This document shows, one piece after another, positions 35,082-44,396 of a stretch of DNA of 64,000 nt. Origin of the DNA: Rhodalgimonas zhirmunskyi (GTDB lineage: Bacteria; Pseudomonadota; Alphaproteobacteria; Rhodobacterales; Rhodobacteraceae); the NCBI GenBank assembly GCA_030848925.1, contig JANFFA010000001.1:930001-994000 (forward strand), given 5' to 3'. Every line of letters begins with the position of its first letter. Within the stretch, counting starts at the first letter, position 1. The notes beneath the pieces were generated by a model that was given only the letters and a program-made list of their open reading frames with translations, was not told the origin of the DNA and made no database searches. The position numbers and the translations under genes are program-made.

Positions 35082-35891
35082 TTATTTGATGCCGGCGCGC
35101 ATGAAGCTCTGCACGAACTGGCGTTGAAACAGCAGGAAAGCGAGCAAAAGAGGTGCCGAAGTCATCAGCGTGGCCGCGTTTATGACCGACCATTCAACGC
35201 CTGAATCCGTGGTGGCGAACACTGAAAGGCCAACCGTCACAGGCCGGGTCTCGGTCGAGTTGGTGACAATCAACGGCCAGAGGAAGTTGTTCCAATGATG
35301 ACTGATCGAGACGAGGCCATAGGCAAGATAGGTGGGCTTGGCCAGTGGAACATAGACCCGCCACAGGATGCTGAGCGGCCCCGCGCCCTCGATCCGGGCG
35401 GCGTCATCCAACTCGGCTGGCACGGTCATGAAGGTCTGACGGATCAAGAACACGCCAAACCCCGAAGCGACATAAGGCAGCGCGATCGCGGCCAGCGTAT
35501 CGACAAGGCCAAGCGCATGGATGATCCGGTAATTCTCGACGATCAGGACGTCGGGCATCACCAAGAGTTGCAGCAGCACAAGGCCGAACAGGATATCGCG
35601 TCCCGGAAACCGGAACCGCGCAAAGCCATACGCCGCCAGCGTGCACAGCACGAACTGCGCGCCAGTGATGACGGTGACCAGCACGAATGTGTTGAAGAAA
35701 TAGCGCGCGAACGGCGCCGCGTTCCATGCCTTGGCGAAATTCTCAAACGTCAGCGGCGCGCTGAGCGTGAAATTCGCCTCATATGCCGAGGGATGAAATG
35801 CAGTCCAGACCGCATAAAGCAGGGGCAGCACCCAGATCAGCGCAAGCAGCCCCGCGCCGGTGGAAAACAGGTATCGGTCATAGCGGCTCAT
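35082..35891 (-). CDS. sugar ABC transporter permease (MalG/UgpE type)
   Basis: A 269-residue permease with six helices and the coupling-helix EAA motif PAELDDAARIEGAGPLSILW. The start at ATG 35891 overlaps the partner permease stop as ATGA. An open frame 35 codons upstream lies inside that partner and is not used. It pairs with the following permease to form the membrane channel. Confidence 0.92.
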   Translation of the reverse strand: MSRYDRYLFSTGAGLLALIWVLPLLYAVWTAFHPSAYEANFTLSAPLTFENFAKAWNAAPFARYFFNTFVLVTVITGAQFVLCTLAAYGFARFRFPGRDILFGLVLLQLLVMPDVLIVENYRIIHALGLVDTLAAIALPYVASGFGVFLIRQTFMTVPAELDDAARIEGAGPLSILWRVYVPLAKPTYLAYGLVSISHHWNNFLWPLIVTNSTETRPVTVGLSVFATTDSGVEWSVINAATLMTSAPLLLAFLLFQRQFVQSFMRAGIK

Positions 35892-36760
35892 TTGTAGTGC
35901 ACCTTGCGATCGAACAGGAAGAATTGCCCGATTGCCAACAGGCAGAGCAGCCCCAGCAGGACAACCGTAAGCGTCGCCCCGAAAGACGTGTCCCAATAGC
36001 GAAACGACGTCTCGTAAATGTAGAAAAGCAGCAAGGACGAGGCGTTATCAGGCCCACCGCCCGTCAGGATAAAGATGTGATCCACCAGCCGGAACGCGTT
36101 GATCACCGCGTTGATCGATACAAAAAGCGTGGTCGGCATCAACAGCGGAAAGGTGATCCGGCGAAAGATCGTCCAGCGCCCCGCCCCTTCGATCCGGGCC
36201 GCCTCAGAGAGCTGCGGCGGAATCGCCTGAAGCGCCGCGAGGTAGAAGATCATGAAAAACCCGGCCTCTTTCCAGATCGCCACCGCCATGATCGCCGGGA
36301 GTGCCGTGCCGCCCTGCCCAAGCAAGTTGGTCGCCCCCACACCAAAAACCCCAAGGATCTGATCGATCAGGCCGAAACCGGGCGTATAGAAAAACAGCCA
36401 GATGTTGGCGACCGCAATCAACGGTAGAACAGTGGGCGTAAAGAAGGACATCCGCGCCAACGCCCGGCCCCGGAAAGGGCGGTTGACGAACACCGCCATC
36501 AACAGCGCAAGCCCGATCGAAAGCGGGATCGTGCCCAACGCGTACCAAAGGTTGTTGGTCAGCACCTTCCAGAAGGTCGGATCATTGATCAGCCGCTCGT
36601 AGTTTTCCAACCCCACGAACCGCGCCGGTCGCCGCCCCCGGGGCGTGGACCAGAACGAGTTGATCACGGTCATCACCGCCGGAAAATGCGTGAACAGAAA
36701 GATGAACGTGAGGGCAGGAAGTATAAGCGCCCAACCCCAGACCCATTCGCGCCGTTTCAT
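35888..36760 (-). CDS. sugar ABC transporter permease (MalF/UgpA type)
   Basis: A 290-residue permease with six helices. The EAA motif is IPPQLSEAARIEGAGRWTIF. It begins MKRREWVWGWALILPALTFI, typical of the UgpA/LacF group. It lies 70 bp after the binding-protein gene, across a strong hairpin, which should lower its expression relative to the binding protein. Confidence 0.92.
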   Translation of the reverse strand: MKRREWVWGWALILPALTFIFLFTHFPAVMTVINSFWSTPRGRRPARFVGLENYERLINDPTFWKVLTNNLWYALGTIPLSIGLALLMAVFVNRPFRGRALARMSFFTPTVLPLIAVANIWLFFYTPGFGLIDQILGVFGVGATNLLGQGGTALPAIMAVAIWKEAGFFMIFYLAALQAIPPQLSEAARIEGAGRWTIFRRITFPLLMPTTLFVSINAVINAFRLVDHIFILTGGGPDNASSLLLFYIYETSFRYWDTSFGATLTVVLLGLLCLLAIGQFFLFDRKVHYK

Positions 36761-36787
36761 GTCATCTCACTCCTGTGCAACCGACAA

Positions 36788-36813
36788 GGGCGGGCCGATT
36801 AACCGGCCCGCCC
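36788..36813 (-). promoter_or_regulatory. intercistronic hairpin after the sugar-binding protein gene
   Basis: GGGCGGGCCG-ATTAAC-CGGCCCGCCC is a perfect 10-bp GC stem between the binding-protein stop (36831) and the permease start (36760). No U-run follows, so it likely stabilises the upstream mRNA or partly attenuates transcription. Confidence 0.65.
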
Positions 36814-36830
36814 CGCTGCTGTGCCACGGT

Positions 36831-38120
36831 TCAGCGATAGGCTTTGAGCACCGCATCAGCCTTGGCCTGGGCCTCTTTCAGCGCCGTTTCGACCGGTTTC
36901 TGCCCGGTGATTGCCGCGGCCAACGCATCGTTCAGAATTTGCGTCACACGCTGGTTTTCATGCGTCGACAGTTCGGCCTTGGCATGTTCCAGCTGATCTC
37001 GCGCGGTCAGAACCTGCGGGAAACCCGCTGCGTAGTCCTTCATCGTCTGGGTTTCCCAAGTCGCCGGGCGCGGCGCGACATAGCCTGTCGCCATGGTCCA
37101 CTTGGCCGCTTGCTCGGGTGCGGTGATCCATTTGATGAAATCGACGGCCGCTGCCAGCTGCTCGTCGGACGTCCCTTTGAAGAGGTAGAAGTTGCCGCCA
37201 CCCGTGGGGGCACCGCGCTGCATGTTGGCCGGAAGCATCGCGACACCAAAATCGAACGGCGCGTTGTTGCGCATGTTGGTCAGGTTGCCGGTGGTGGTCC
37301 AGACCATTGCCGAACGGCCTTCGAAGAAGTCCTTCGGCGTCGCACCCCAATCGAGAATGCCCGGCTCCATCACCTTGTGCTTGGTCGACAGGTCGACAAG
37401 GTATTGTGCCGCCTCGATCACCGGCGCGCTGTCGAAATAGGTCTCGGTCCCCTCGGCATTGGCCAATGTGCCCCCGTTTTCGATCACCAGACCTTGGAAC
37501 AGCCAGTAAGGAAAGCCCGAGGTCGGAATGCGCACGCCCCATTGGGTGGTGTTGCCGCTGGCGTCGGTCTTGGTCAGCGCCTTGCCCATCTCGACCATCT
37601 CGTCCCAGGTCGCGGGCGGCGTTTCGGGGTCGAGTCCGGCTTCTTTGAAGGCCTCTTTGTTCCAGTAAAGGACGGGGGTCGAGCGTTGGAACGGGATACC
37701 GTAGGTCTTGCCGTCCACCTGACTGTTTTCCATGAACGCCGGATAGAACCCGTTGACCCAGGCCATGTCCGCGTCAGTTTCAAGGAAATCATCGAACGGC
37801 AAGATCAGATCGTCATCCAGAAGGGTGAACATATCGACCGACAGCGCCACGGCCAATTGCGGCGCGTTGCCACCACGCGCGGCGGTGATCACCTTCGTGA
37901 TCGTGTCTTGATACGAGCCGGAATAGACCGGGTCGATCTTCACGTCGGGGTTGGCTTCCATATACGCGTTCGACAGCGCCTCGATGGTGTTGGCCGCCCC
38001 ACCGCCAACGGCGACCGGGAAGTAGAACTGAAGGTCAACCGCCCCAGCCGGCAGCGCCGTCGCAAGCGAGAACGCCGCCGCAGTGGCAGCCCCTTTGAAA
38101 AATTTGTCGAGCATGATCAT
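36831..38120 (-). CDS. sugar ABC transporter substrate-binding protein (UgpB-like)
   Basis: A 429-residue periplasmic binding protein of the cluster-B type used for sugars, glycerol-3-phosphate or polyols. A signal peptide spans residues 1-28 (ending LPAGA). Later features are VYSGSYQDTITKVITAARGG, GIPFQRSTPVLYWNKEAF and GGGNFYLFKG. AAGGATCG precedes ATG 38120; ATG 38114 is the alternative. UgpB similarity in the QRSTP region hints at phosphorylated or glycerol-like ligands, but this is not decisive. Confidence 0.9.
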   Translation of the reverse strand: MIMLDKFFKGAATAAAFSLATALPAGAVDLQFYFPVAVGGGAANTIEALSNAYMEANPDVKIDPVYSGSYQDTITKVITAARGGNAPQLAVALSVDMFTLLDDDLILPFDDFLETDADMAWVNGFYPAFMENSQVDGKTYGIPFQRSTPVLYWNKEAFKEAGLDPETPPATWDEMVEMGKALTKTDASGNTTQWGVRIPTSGFPYWLFQGLVIENGGTLANAEGTETYFDSAPVIEAAQYLVDLSTKHKVMEPGILDWGATPKDFFEGRSAMVWTTTGNLTNMRNNAPFDFGVAMLPANMQRGAPTGGGNFYLFKGTSDEQLAAAVDFIKWITAPEQAAKWTMATGYVAPRPATWETQTMKDYAAGFPQVLTARDQLEHAKAELSTHENQRVTQILNDALAAAITGQKPVETALKEAQAKADAVLKAYR

Positions 38121-38138
38121 CGATCCTTGTTGGTTAAG

Positions 38139-39266
38139 TCAGATTTGGTTGAGGTCTGGGACGGTCGTGGCCTGCGCCATGTCATTTGACGCAAGGGCCT
38201 GCGCCGCGGAAATCGGACGGTCAAGCCGCTGTCCGGTGGCCGCGTTGAAGAGGTGGATATCTTGCGGAGCAACGGCGAGGGACATCGGCGCCCCTCCCGA
38301 AGGCAGTGTTTTCCCGGGCACGCGAACAAGCGCTTCGGTCCCGCCGATCCGACCCATCACCAGCGCATCCGCGCCATGGTATTCACCGCCCGTCACATGC
38401 ATTTTCAACATCCCCATTGGATCGGGGCGCAACGCCTCGGGGCGAATGCCGAAATGCAGGGCGCAGCCTGCTTCCGCCTCGGCCCGCGCGCCGATTTCGC
38501 CAAGCGCCGTCGCGGGCAGGATGTTCATCGGCGGTGTGCCAATGAATCGCGCGGCAAAACTCGTGGCCGGGGTTTCGTAAAGCGCATGTGGCGGGGCCGC
38601 CTGCTCGACCCGCCCCTCGTTGATCAGCACCACCTGATCGGCCATCGTGATCGCCTCGACCTGATCATGCGTGACATAGAGCATGGTAAAGCCAAGACTG
38701 CGCTGCAACGCGCGCAACTCGGTCCGCATGGCATGGCGCAGCTTGGCGTCGAGGTTCGAAAGCGGCTCATCCATAAGGCAAACGGGCCGCTCGGAAATCA
38801 CCGCCCGACCCAACGCCACGCGCTGTTGCTGCCCACCCGAAAGCTCTGACGGTTTGCGCTCAAGGTAAGGCCCAAGGCCCAGTAGCGCGGCCACCCGTTC
38901 AAGCCGCGCCTGACGCGCGGCCTTGGCCACGCGCCGCGTGCGCAAGCCAAAGGTGATGTTATCGGCCACGCTCAGGTGCGGAAACAGCGCATAGGACTGG
39001 AACACCATCGAAAGGTTGCGCTTGTCGGCGGGGCGCTGCGTCATGTCTTCGCCGCCAATACGCACCCGTCCGGAACTCGGTGCCTCCAGCCCGGCAACGA
39101 TCCGCAACAGGGTGGACTTGCCACAGCCCGAAGGCCCCAGCAGCGCCGTGAAACTGCCCGCGGGCACGGTGATATCGACACCGGAAAGCGCCGTCGTTTC
39201 CCCCCAGCACTTCTCGATCCCCTCAATACGGATTTCCCGCCCCTGCCGGGATGCGTCGCTCTTCAT
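38139..39266 (-). CDS. sugar ABC transporter ATPase (UgpC/MalK type)
   Basis: A 375-residue ATPase: Walker A GPSGCGKSTLLR, signature LSGGQQQRVALGRA, Walker B VCLMDEPLSNLDA, switch His in YVTHDQVEA, then a C-terminal OB-like regulatory domain (from about 240). It powers the two permeases. Its ATG overlaps the DeoR gene stop as ATGA, so regulator and ATPase are translationally coupled. Confidence 0.94.
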   Translation of the reverse strand: MKSDASRQGREIRIEGIEKCWGETTALSGVDITVPAGSFTALLGPSGCGKSTLLRIVAGLEAPSSGRVRIGGEDMTQRPADKRNLSMVFQSYALFPHLSVADNITFGLRTRRVAKAARQARLERVAALLGLGPYLERKPSELSGGQQQRVALGRAVISERPVCLMDEPLSNLDAKLRHAMRTELRALQRSLGFTMLYVTHDQVEAITMADQVVLINEGRVEQAAPPHALYETPATSFAARFIGTPPMNILPATALGEIGARAEAEAGCALHFGIRPEALRPDPMGMLKMHVTGGEYHGADALVMGRIGGTEALVRVPGKTLPSGGAPMSLAVAPQDIHLFNAATGQRLDRPISAAQALASNDMAQATTVPDLNQI

Positions 39267-40036
39267 TTCGCATCCTCCGCGATGATCATCTCAACGCCGC
39301 GCTCGCCCAACGCTTCGGCGCAAGCGGCTGGAACCGGCATGTCTGAAATCACGTAATCCACATCTTCGATCCGGCCACCGCGCACATGCGCCGCCCGGCC
39401 GAACTTCGAATGATCCAGCAACAGGATGGAGCAGCGACAGTTTCGTTGGATCGCCATGCGCACGGCGACTTCTTCTTCGGTGAAATCCAGCAGCGTGCCG
39501 TCCTCGGACACGCCGCCCACACCGAAAACACCGAAATCGGCCTGATAGCGGCGAAAGAACGCTTCGACTTGTGGCCCAAGGATGTCCTGATCGCCCGCGC
39601 GCAACGTTCCCCCCGGAATCTGCACGCCCCAGCCTTCACGATCGCAACCATAAAGCGCGATGTTCAGGTTGTTGGTCAGAACCATCAGGTCGACCTGCGT
39701 TTCAAGCGACTGCACGGCGATCTCTGGCGTGGTGCCGATTGATACCGCCAGTGACGCCCCGGAGGGGATCAACTTTGCGAAGCAGTGCGCAATATTCTGT
39801 TTCGCGCCCTCGTTCAGCCTGCGCCGCGATGTGTAAAGAATATTGCTGCTGCGCGGGGTCTCGACCCCGCCATGAACCCGGCGCAATTGGCCCGCCGCAC
39901 ACAGCGCGTTGACATCACGGCGAATGGTCTGGGGCGAGACGCGATATTGCTGCGCCAACGCGTCAATCGTCGCGCGACCATCGCCGTGAACACGCTGCAA
40001 TATGTCGTGCTGTCGATGTGATAGCGGCGCCTGCAT
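39263..40036 (-). CDS. DeoR/GlpR-family regulator, first gene of the sugar ABC operon
   Basis: A 257-residue repressor. The N-terminal helix-turn-helix has LSHRQHDILQRVHGDGR, then VSPQTIRRDVNAL. The sugar-phosphate sensor domain has SIGTTPEIAV, LTNNLNIALYG and FGVFGVGGVSEDGTLLDFTEEE. Members bind phosphorylated sugars. It leads the operon it should control, with twin palindromes 45-76 bases upstream of its ATG. Confidence 0.92.
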   Translation of the reverse strand: MQAPLSHRQHDILQRVHGDGRATIDALAQQYRVSPQTIRRDVNALCAAGQLRRVHGGVETPRSSNILYTSRRRLNEGAKQNIAHCFAKLIPSGASLAVSIGTTPEIAVQSLETQVDLMVLTNNLNIALYGCDREGWGVQIPGGTLRAGDQDILGPQVEAFFRRYQADFGVFGVGGVSEDGTLLDFTEEEVAVRMAIQRNCRCSILLLDHSKFGRAAHVRGGRIEDVDYVISDMPVPAACAEALGERGVEMIIAEDAK

Positions 40037-40417
40037 GACCCGTCATGTCCCCTTGGTAAATCCAAGGACGAGCTATGCCTTTCATATGAACTCTGGATTG
40101 CATTCATATGAAACCTTGATGACAGCCCTGTGCATAATGCCCCGGTGAGCCCGAGCCGTTGGCGGATGGGAATTGCGCGCCAACCCAGTGCCGGTTTGTG
40201 GGAGAGTCGTCGCGGTCAAAAACGCCCAAAGGCGTGAAAATGCCACGCCATGTCCCCGCAAACCACAGGGCCTGGGTCCGTCTCGCGGACCTCGCAGGTG
40301 CAACCGGCCACAGCGTAATGTGCCGCACCAGATTCGCCCCAACTGCACAGCCCCCGAACCCCGGGTTGGCTATGCCAGACACTTCAAAACCTCTCGCATG
40401 CAAAGCGCTGGGTTTTG
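40037..40417. other. intergenic region upstream of the deoR-led operon
   Basis: About 380 bases lie between the M20 gene stop and deoR. Beyond the operator palindromes (40081-40112) I see no gene or clear terminator. Open frames here are Arg/His-rich and lack ribosome-binding sites. AACCC-C-GGGTT near 40355 is a weak inverted repeat without a U-run. Confidence 0.5.
40081..40112. promoter_or_regulatory. twin palindromes TTCATATGAA upstream of deoR
   Basis: The 10-bp palindrome TTCATATGAA occurs at 40081-40090 and again at 40103-40112. The start-to-start distance is 22 bases, two helical turns. A further inverted repeat, CCTTGG-TAAAT-CCAAGG (40051-40067), lies between them and the start codon. 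These are likely autoregulatory operator sites for the DeoR protein. Confidence 0.65.
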
Positions 40418-41551
40418 TCAGTTCAGCCGGGTCAAAAGCCCCGCGATCAGGCGTGCGCGTTCCGGAAGGCTGTCCACCTCGATATGTTCACCCAGCGTAT
40501 GCAGCCCCTTGCCGCGCACCCCAAGCCCATCAAGCGTCGCAATCCCCATCGCGCCGGTGAAATTGCCGTCCGATCCGCCGCCCGCGCTCTTGCCGGTCAA
40601 CTCCCAACCGATCTCGCCCGCGATCACCTTGGCCAGTTCGAACATCTGCGCGGTTCCAGGCAGGTCGGGCGACCACACCGGTCGCGTCACGCCGCGCGTC
40701 ACCTGAAACTCGACGCCACCTTCCTCGCCCGCCAGCGCCAGCATCCGCGCCACGCCTGCATCGAGGTCTTCCTGCTTCTTGGCCATCGACAGCGCCTCGG
40801 CCTCGCACGAGGACGACACACAGTTCACCCATTGCCCGGCATGGATCACGCCAACGGAAAAGGTGCAGTCCGGGCCGGTCATCGCTTCGATCTCGATTAT
40901 CTTGCGCGCCATCAGGTTGATCGCCGACTTACCCTCAGACAGGCGCGCGCCCGCATGACTGGGCCGCCCCACCGTCGCCAAGTTGAACCGCGCAATGGCA
41001 TAGCGCCCGATCGTGGCGCCGCCGTCGTCATGCGCGGGCTCAGGCACCAGTACATATTTGTTTCGCGCCGCCTCGGCCTCGATCAACTCGCGGGTCGACG
41101 GCGTGCCGACCTCTTCATCCGGCGTGAACAACACCGTGACCGGCAACGGCGTCTGCATCCCAGCGCGCATGATCTGGCGCAATGCCTCGACGGCGCAGTA
41201 ATTGCCGCCCTTCATGTCCTGAATGCCGGGGCCGTAGCAAATCCCGCCTTCGCGCCGGAACGGCAACTTTTCCAGCGTGCCCACGGGATGCACCGTGTCC
41301 ATATGCCCCGCGACCAGGATGCCGGGCTTGCCGAAATCCGGATGCGGAAGGCGCACCCGAAGGCTGTCGCCAAACCCCATACGCCCCGGTATGCGTTCCA
41401 CCATGCCCAGCGCGGCAAGGTCATAGGCCGCAAGGCTCATCATCCGGTTTACGGCTGCCGCGTCGAAGGTGGGGCTTTCGCATTCGATCCACGGCCTCAG
41501 CCCCGCCAGCATTTCGTCGGCGTCGAACGAGAGGTCTTGCCAGCTTGCCAT
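40418..41551 (-). CDS. M20 family metallopeptidase (glutamate carboxypeptidase/ArgE-like)
   Basis: A 377-residue di-zinc peptidase. Zinc ligands are visible in VAGHMDTVHPVG (His, Asp), GIQDMKGG (bridging Asp), TPDEEVG (catalytic Glu and ligand Glu) and the C-terminal GLHTLGEHIEV (His). It resembles carboxypeptidase G2 and acetylornithine deacetylase. No signal peptide, so cytosolic. It is the last gene of the peptide-transport operon, five bases after the second M20 gene, and should act on imported peptides or acylated amino acids. Confidence 0.9.
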   Translation of the reverse strand: MASWQDLSFDADEMLAGLRPWIECESPTFDAAAVNRMMSLAAYDLAALGMVERIPGRMGFGDSLRVRLPHPDFGKPGILVAGHMDTVHPVGTLEKLPFRREGGICYGPGIQDMKGGNYCAVEALRQIMRAGMQTPLPVTVLFTPDEEVGTPSTRELIEAEAARNKYVLVPEPAHDDGGATIGRYAIARFNLATVGRPSHAGARLSEGKSAINLMARKIIEIEAMTGPDCTFSVGVIHAGQWVNCVSSSCEAEALSMAKKQEDLDAGVARMLALAGEEGGVEFQVTRGVTRPVWSPDLPGTAQMFELAKVIAGEIGWELTGKSAGGGSDGNFTGAMGIATLDGLGVRGKGLHTLGEHIEVDSLPERARLIAGLLTRLN

Positions 41552-41556
41552 CTCGA

Positions 41557-42726
41557 TTACCCAGCCAGCGGAAGGCGTTTTTCGACGATCCGCGCCATGA
41601 TCGAGGCACCGACCGGCAAGATACCCGGATCAATCTGGAATTTCGGGTTGTGCACCGGAACGTTGCCGCCGTGCCCAAGCGTGCAGTAGGCACCCGGAAT
41701 GGTGCGCAGCATGTCGGCGAAATCCTCGGAGCCCATGACCGGCTCGTCGCGCAGCATCACGTTGTCGGTGCCGACGATGTCGCCAGCCGCCTCCATGTAG
41801 GCATCGCTCAGATCGGCATCGTTTTGCAGCACGTTGAAAATGTTGCGCGTCTCACAGGTGATTTCGACACCATAGGCAAGGGCGAACCCGTCACACAGTT
41901 CCTTCATCCGCCGCTCGGCTTTTTCACAGACCTCGTCCTTGAAGTAACGGATCGTGCCGGCCAGCGTGGCGGTATCAGGCACCACGTTATAGGCCGACCC
42001 GGCATGCAGCTGGGTGACTGACACCACGCAGGCATCCAGCGGCGACATGTTGCGCGAAACGATGGTCTGCAAGTCACCGGTCAGCGACGCGGCGATGACA
42101 AGCGGATCGCGGCTGTCCTCGGGGCGGGCGCCGTGGCTGCCCTTGCCCTTGATGTGAATGTCGAAAAAGCTCGCCCCGGCCATGGCCGCGCCTTTGACGA
42201 TACCGAATTTCTTCGGCTCGCCGTTTGGCCAGTTGTGCATGCCATAGACCTCATCGCAGGGGAATTTCTCGAACAAACCATCGGCAAGCATGCCCCGCGC
42301 GCCGCCCAGCCCCTCTTCCGCCGGTTGGAAGATCAGCACGGCGGTGCCGTCGAAATCGCGCGTCTCGGCAAGGTGCTTGGCCGCGCCCAGAAGCATCGTG
42401 GTGTGGCTGTCATGGCCGCAGGCATGCATCACGCCTGCGTTCTGCGAGGCATACGGCAGGCCGGTTTCCTCGTGGATCGGCAGCGCATCCATATCCGCGC
42501 GCAACCCAACGCGGCGATTGCCGCCCCCCTTGCCCTTGATGATACCGACGACGCCGGTCTTGCCGATGCCTTCATGCACCTCGTCCACGCCATATTCGCG
42601 CAGCTTTTCGGCCACGATGGCCGAGGTGCGCACCTCGGTGAAACCGATCTCCGGGTGGGCGTGAAGATCCTTGAAAATCTCGGTCAGTTCGGCGGTGCTC
42701 TCGTCGATGACAGGAAGAATACCCAT
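41557..42726 (-). CDS. M20 family amidohydrolase (hippurate hydrolase-like)
   Basis: A 389-residue enzyme of the M20D group: LRADMDALPIHEETG, MHACGHDSHTTMLLGAAKHL (His/His), FQPAEEGLGGARGM (Glu pair) and YCTLGHGG near the end. Such enzymes remove N-acyl groups from amino acids. AAGGAGCG lies before the ATG. It is paired with another M20 enzyme and the Dpp-type transporter, implying use of N-blocked peptides. Confidence 0.92.
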   Translation of the reverse strand: MGILPVIDESTAELTEIFKDLHAHPEIGFTEVRTSAIVAEKLREYGVDEVHEGIGKTGVVGIIKGKGGGNRRVGLRADMDALPIHEETGLPYASQNAGVMHACGHDSHTTMLLGAAKHLAETRDFDGTAVLIFQPAEEGLGGARGMLADGLFEKFPCDEVYGMHNWPNGEPKKFGIVKGAAMAGASFFDIHIKGKGSHGARPEDSRDPLVIAASLTGDLQTIVSRNMSPLDACVVSVTQLHAGSAYNVVPDTATLAGTIRYFKDEVCEKAERRMKELCDGFALAYGVEITCETRNIFNVLQNDADLSDAYMEAAGDIVGTDNVMLRDEPVMGSEDFADMLRTIPGAYCTLGHGGNVPVHNPKFQIDPGILPVGASIMARIVEKRLPLAG

Positions 42727-42758
42727 GTGTTCGCTCCTTGGTGTGGCAGGCCCTGCGC

Positions 42759-44381
42759 TTAAATCGCGCGGCCCGATCCGAATTCGACATCCGTTCCCGG
42801 CGCCGCTTCAAGCAGAAGCCGGGTATATTCGTGCTGCGGGTTGGAAAAGACCTCACGCGTGGGGCCCTGTTCGACCACCACGCCGCTTTTCATCACGATC
42901 AGCCGGTCACAGACCTGTGCCGCAACCCGTAGGTCGTGGGTGATGAACAGCATGGCAAGGTTATAGCGGTCGCGCACATCGTCCAACAGCTTCAGAACCT
43001 GCGCCTGCACACTCACGTCCAGTGCCGAAACCGCCTCGTCCGCGATCAGGACTTCAGGTTCCAGCGCCAGCGCGCGGGCAATGCAGATCCGCTGCCGCTG
43101 CCCGCCCGAAAACTGGTGCGGAAACCGGTCAAGCGCATCTGCCGACAGGTCGACAAGTTCCATCAACTCGCGCGCCTTGCGGCGGGCCTCTTCGATGGGC
43201 ACGCCGAAATTCACCGGTGCCTCGATCATCGATTGCCCCACCGTGCGACGCGGGTTGAGCGAGCGATAGGGATCCTGAAACACGATCTGCACGCGGCGGC
43301 GATGCGGGCGCAGCTTCGATTGGCTGAGCGTCGCGATTTCCGTGCCATGCAGGCTGATAGAGCCGGAGGTCGGGTCGATCAGCCGGGCGATGCAGCGCGC
43401 CACGGTGGATTTGCCCGAACCGCTTTCGCCCACGATGCCCAGCGTTTCACCGCGCCGGACGTGGAAATCGACATTCGCGGCCGCATGCACGATCCGTTCG
43501 CGCCGCAAGAAGCCCTTGCGCCCATAAACCTTGTCAAGCTTCTTGACCTCGACCGCCATCTCGCCGCCCACCACCGCGCGTTCGGGCGGCGTCATCGACG
43601 GCACCGAGGCCATGAGCATCTGGGTATAGGGTTCCTGCGGGTTCTTCAAAACCTGCTCGCGGTCGCCCTGTTCGACGATCCGGCCCTGTTTCATCACCAC
43701 GATCCGGTCGGCGATTTCCGCCACCACGCCGAAGTCATGGGTGATGAACAACACGCCGGTGCCACGCCGTTCCTGCATTTCCTTGATCAGCTTCAGGATC
43801 TGCGCCTGTGTCGTCACATCCAGCGCCGTGGTCGGCTCGTCCGCGATCAACAAGGCCGGGTCAAGCACCAGCGCAATCGCGATCATGATGCGCTGTCGCT
43901 GTCCCCCCGAAAGCTGGTGCGGATAGCTGTCGGCCATACGTTCGGGATCGGGCAGATGCACCGACTCCATCACCTCGATCGCGCGCTTGCGCCGCTCGGA
44001 CTGGCTCAGCTTGGTGTGAATTTCCAGCATTTCCGCGATCTGCTCCCAAACCCGGGCAACCGGGTTGAGGGCTGTCATCGGCTCTTGGAAGATCATCGCC
44101 ATCTTGGTGCCGCGCAAATCGCGCAGACGGTTCTTCGTGGCTTTCAACGTGTCTTCGCCCTGCAACAGGGTTTCGCCCGCAACGGGTTTCAGCGCGCCCG
44201 GCAAAAGCCCCATCACGGTCGAAGCCGTCACCGACTTGCCCGAGCCGCTTTCGCCCACCACGCAGACGATCTCACCGGGGTTTACGGAAAAGGTGATATC
44301 CTCAACCGCGTAACTGCGATCACCCGAGGTGGGCAAAGCCACCGTCAGGCCGCGCACATCGAGAACTGGTTCTGTAGTCAT
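42759..44381 (-). CDS. oligopeptide-type ABC transporter, fused double ATPase
   Basis: A 540-residue protein containing two complete ATPases (DppD-like then DppF-like). Walker A is GESGSGKSV in the first half and GESGSGKSTVARCI in the second. Signatures LSGGQRQRIMIAIAL and FSGGQRQRICIARAL and two Walker B motifs (LLIADEPTTALD, VLIADEAVSALD) are present. The second Walker B has Glu-Ala where Glu-Pro is usual, which is common in this group. It energises the two permeases upstream. Confidence 0.94.
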   Translation of the reverse strand: MTTEPVLDVRGLTVALPTSGDRSYAVEDITFSVNPGEIVCVVGESGSGKSVTASTVMGLLPGALKPVAGETLLQGEDTLKATKNRLRDLRGTKMAMIFQEPMTALNPVARVWEQIAEMLEIHTKLSQSERRKRAIEVMESVHLPDPERMADSYPHQLSGGQRQRIMIAIALVLDPALLIADEPTTALDVTTQAQILKLIKEMQERRGTGVLFITHDFGVVAEIADRIVVMKQGRIVEQGDREQVLKNPQEPYTQMLMASVPSMTPPERAVVGGEMAVEVKKLDKVYGRKGFLRRERIVHAAANVDFHVRRGETLGIVGESGSGKSTVARCIARLIDPTSGSISLHGTEIATLSQSKLRPHRRRVQIVFQDPYRSLNPRRTVGQSMIEAPVNFGVPIEEARRKARELMELVDLSADALDRFPHQFSGGQRQRICIARALALEPEVLIADEAVSALDVSVQAQVLKLLDDVRDRYNLAMLFITHDLRVAAQVCDRLIVMKSGVVVEQGPTREVFSNPQHEYTRLLLEAAPGTDVEFGSGRAI

Positions 44382-44396
44382 GTCATCCGTCCCCGA

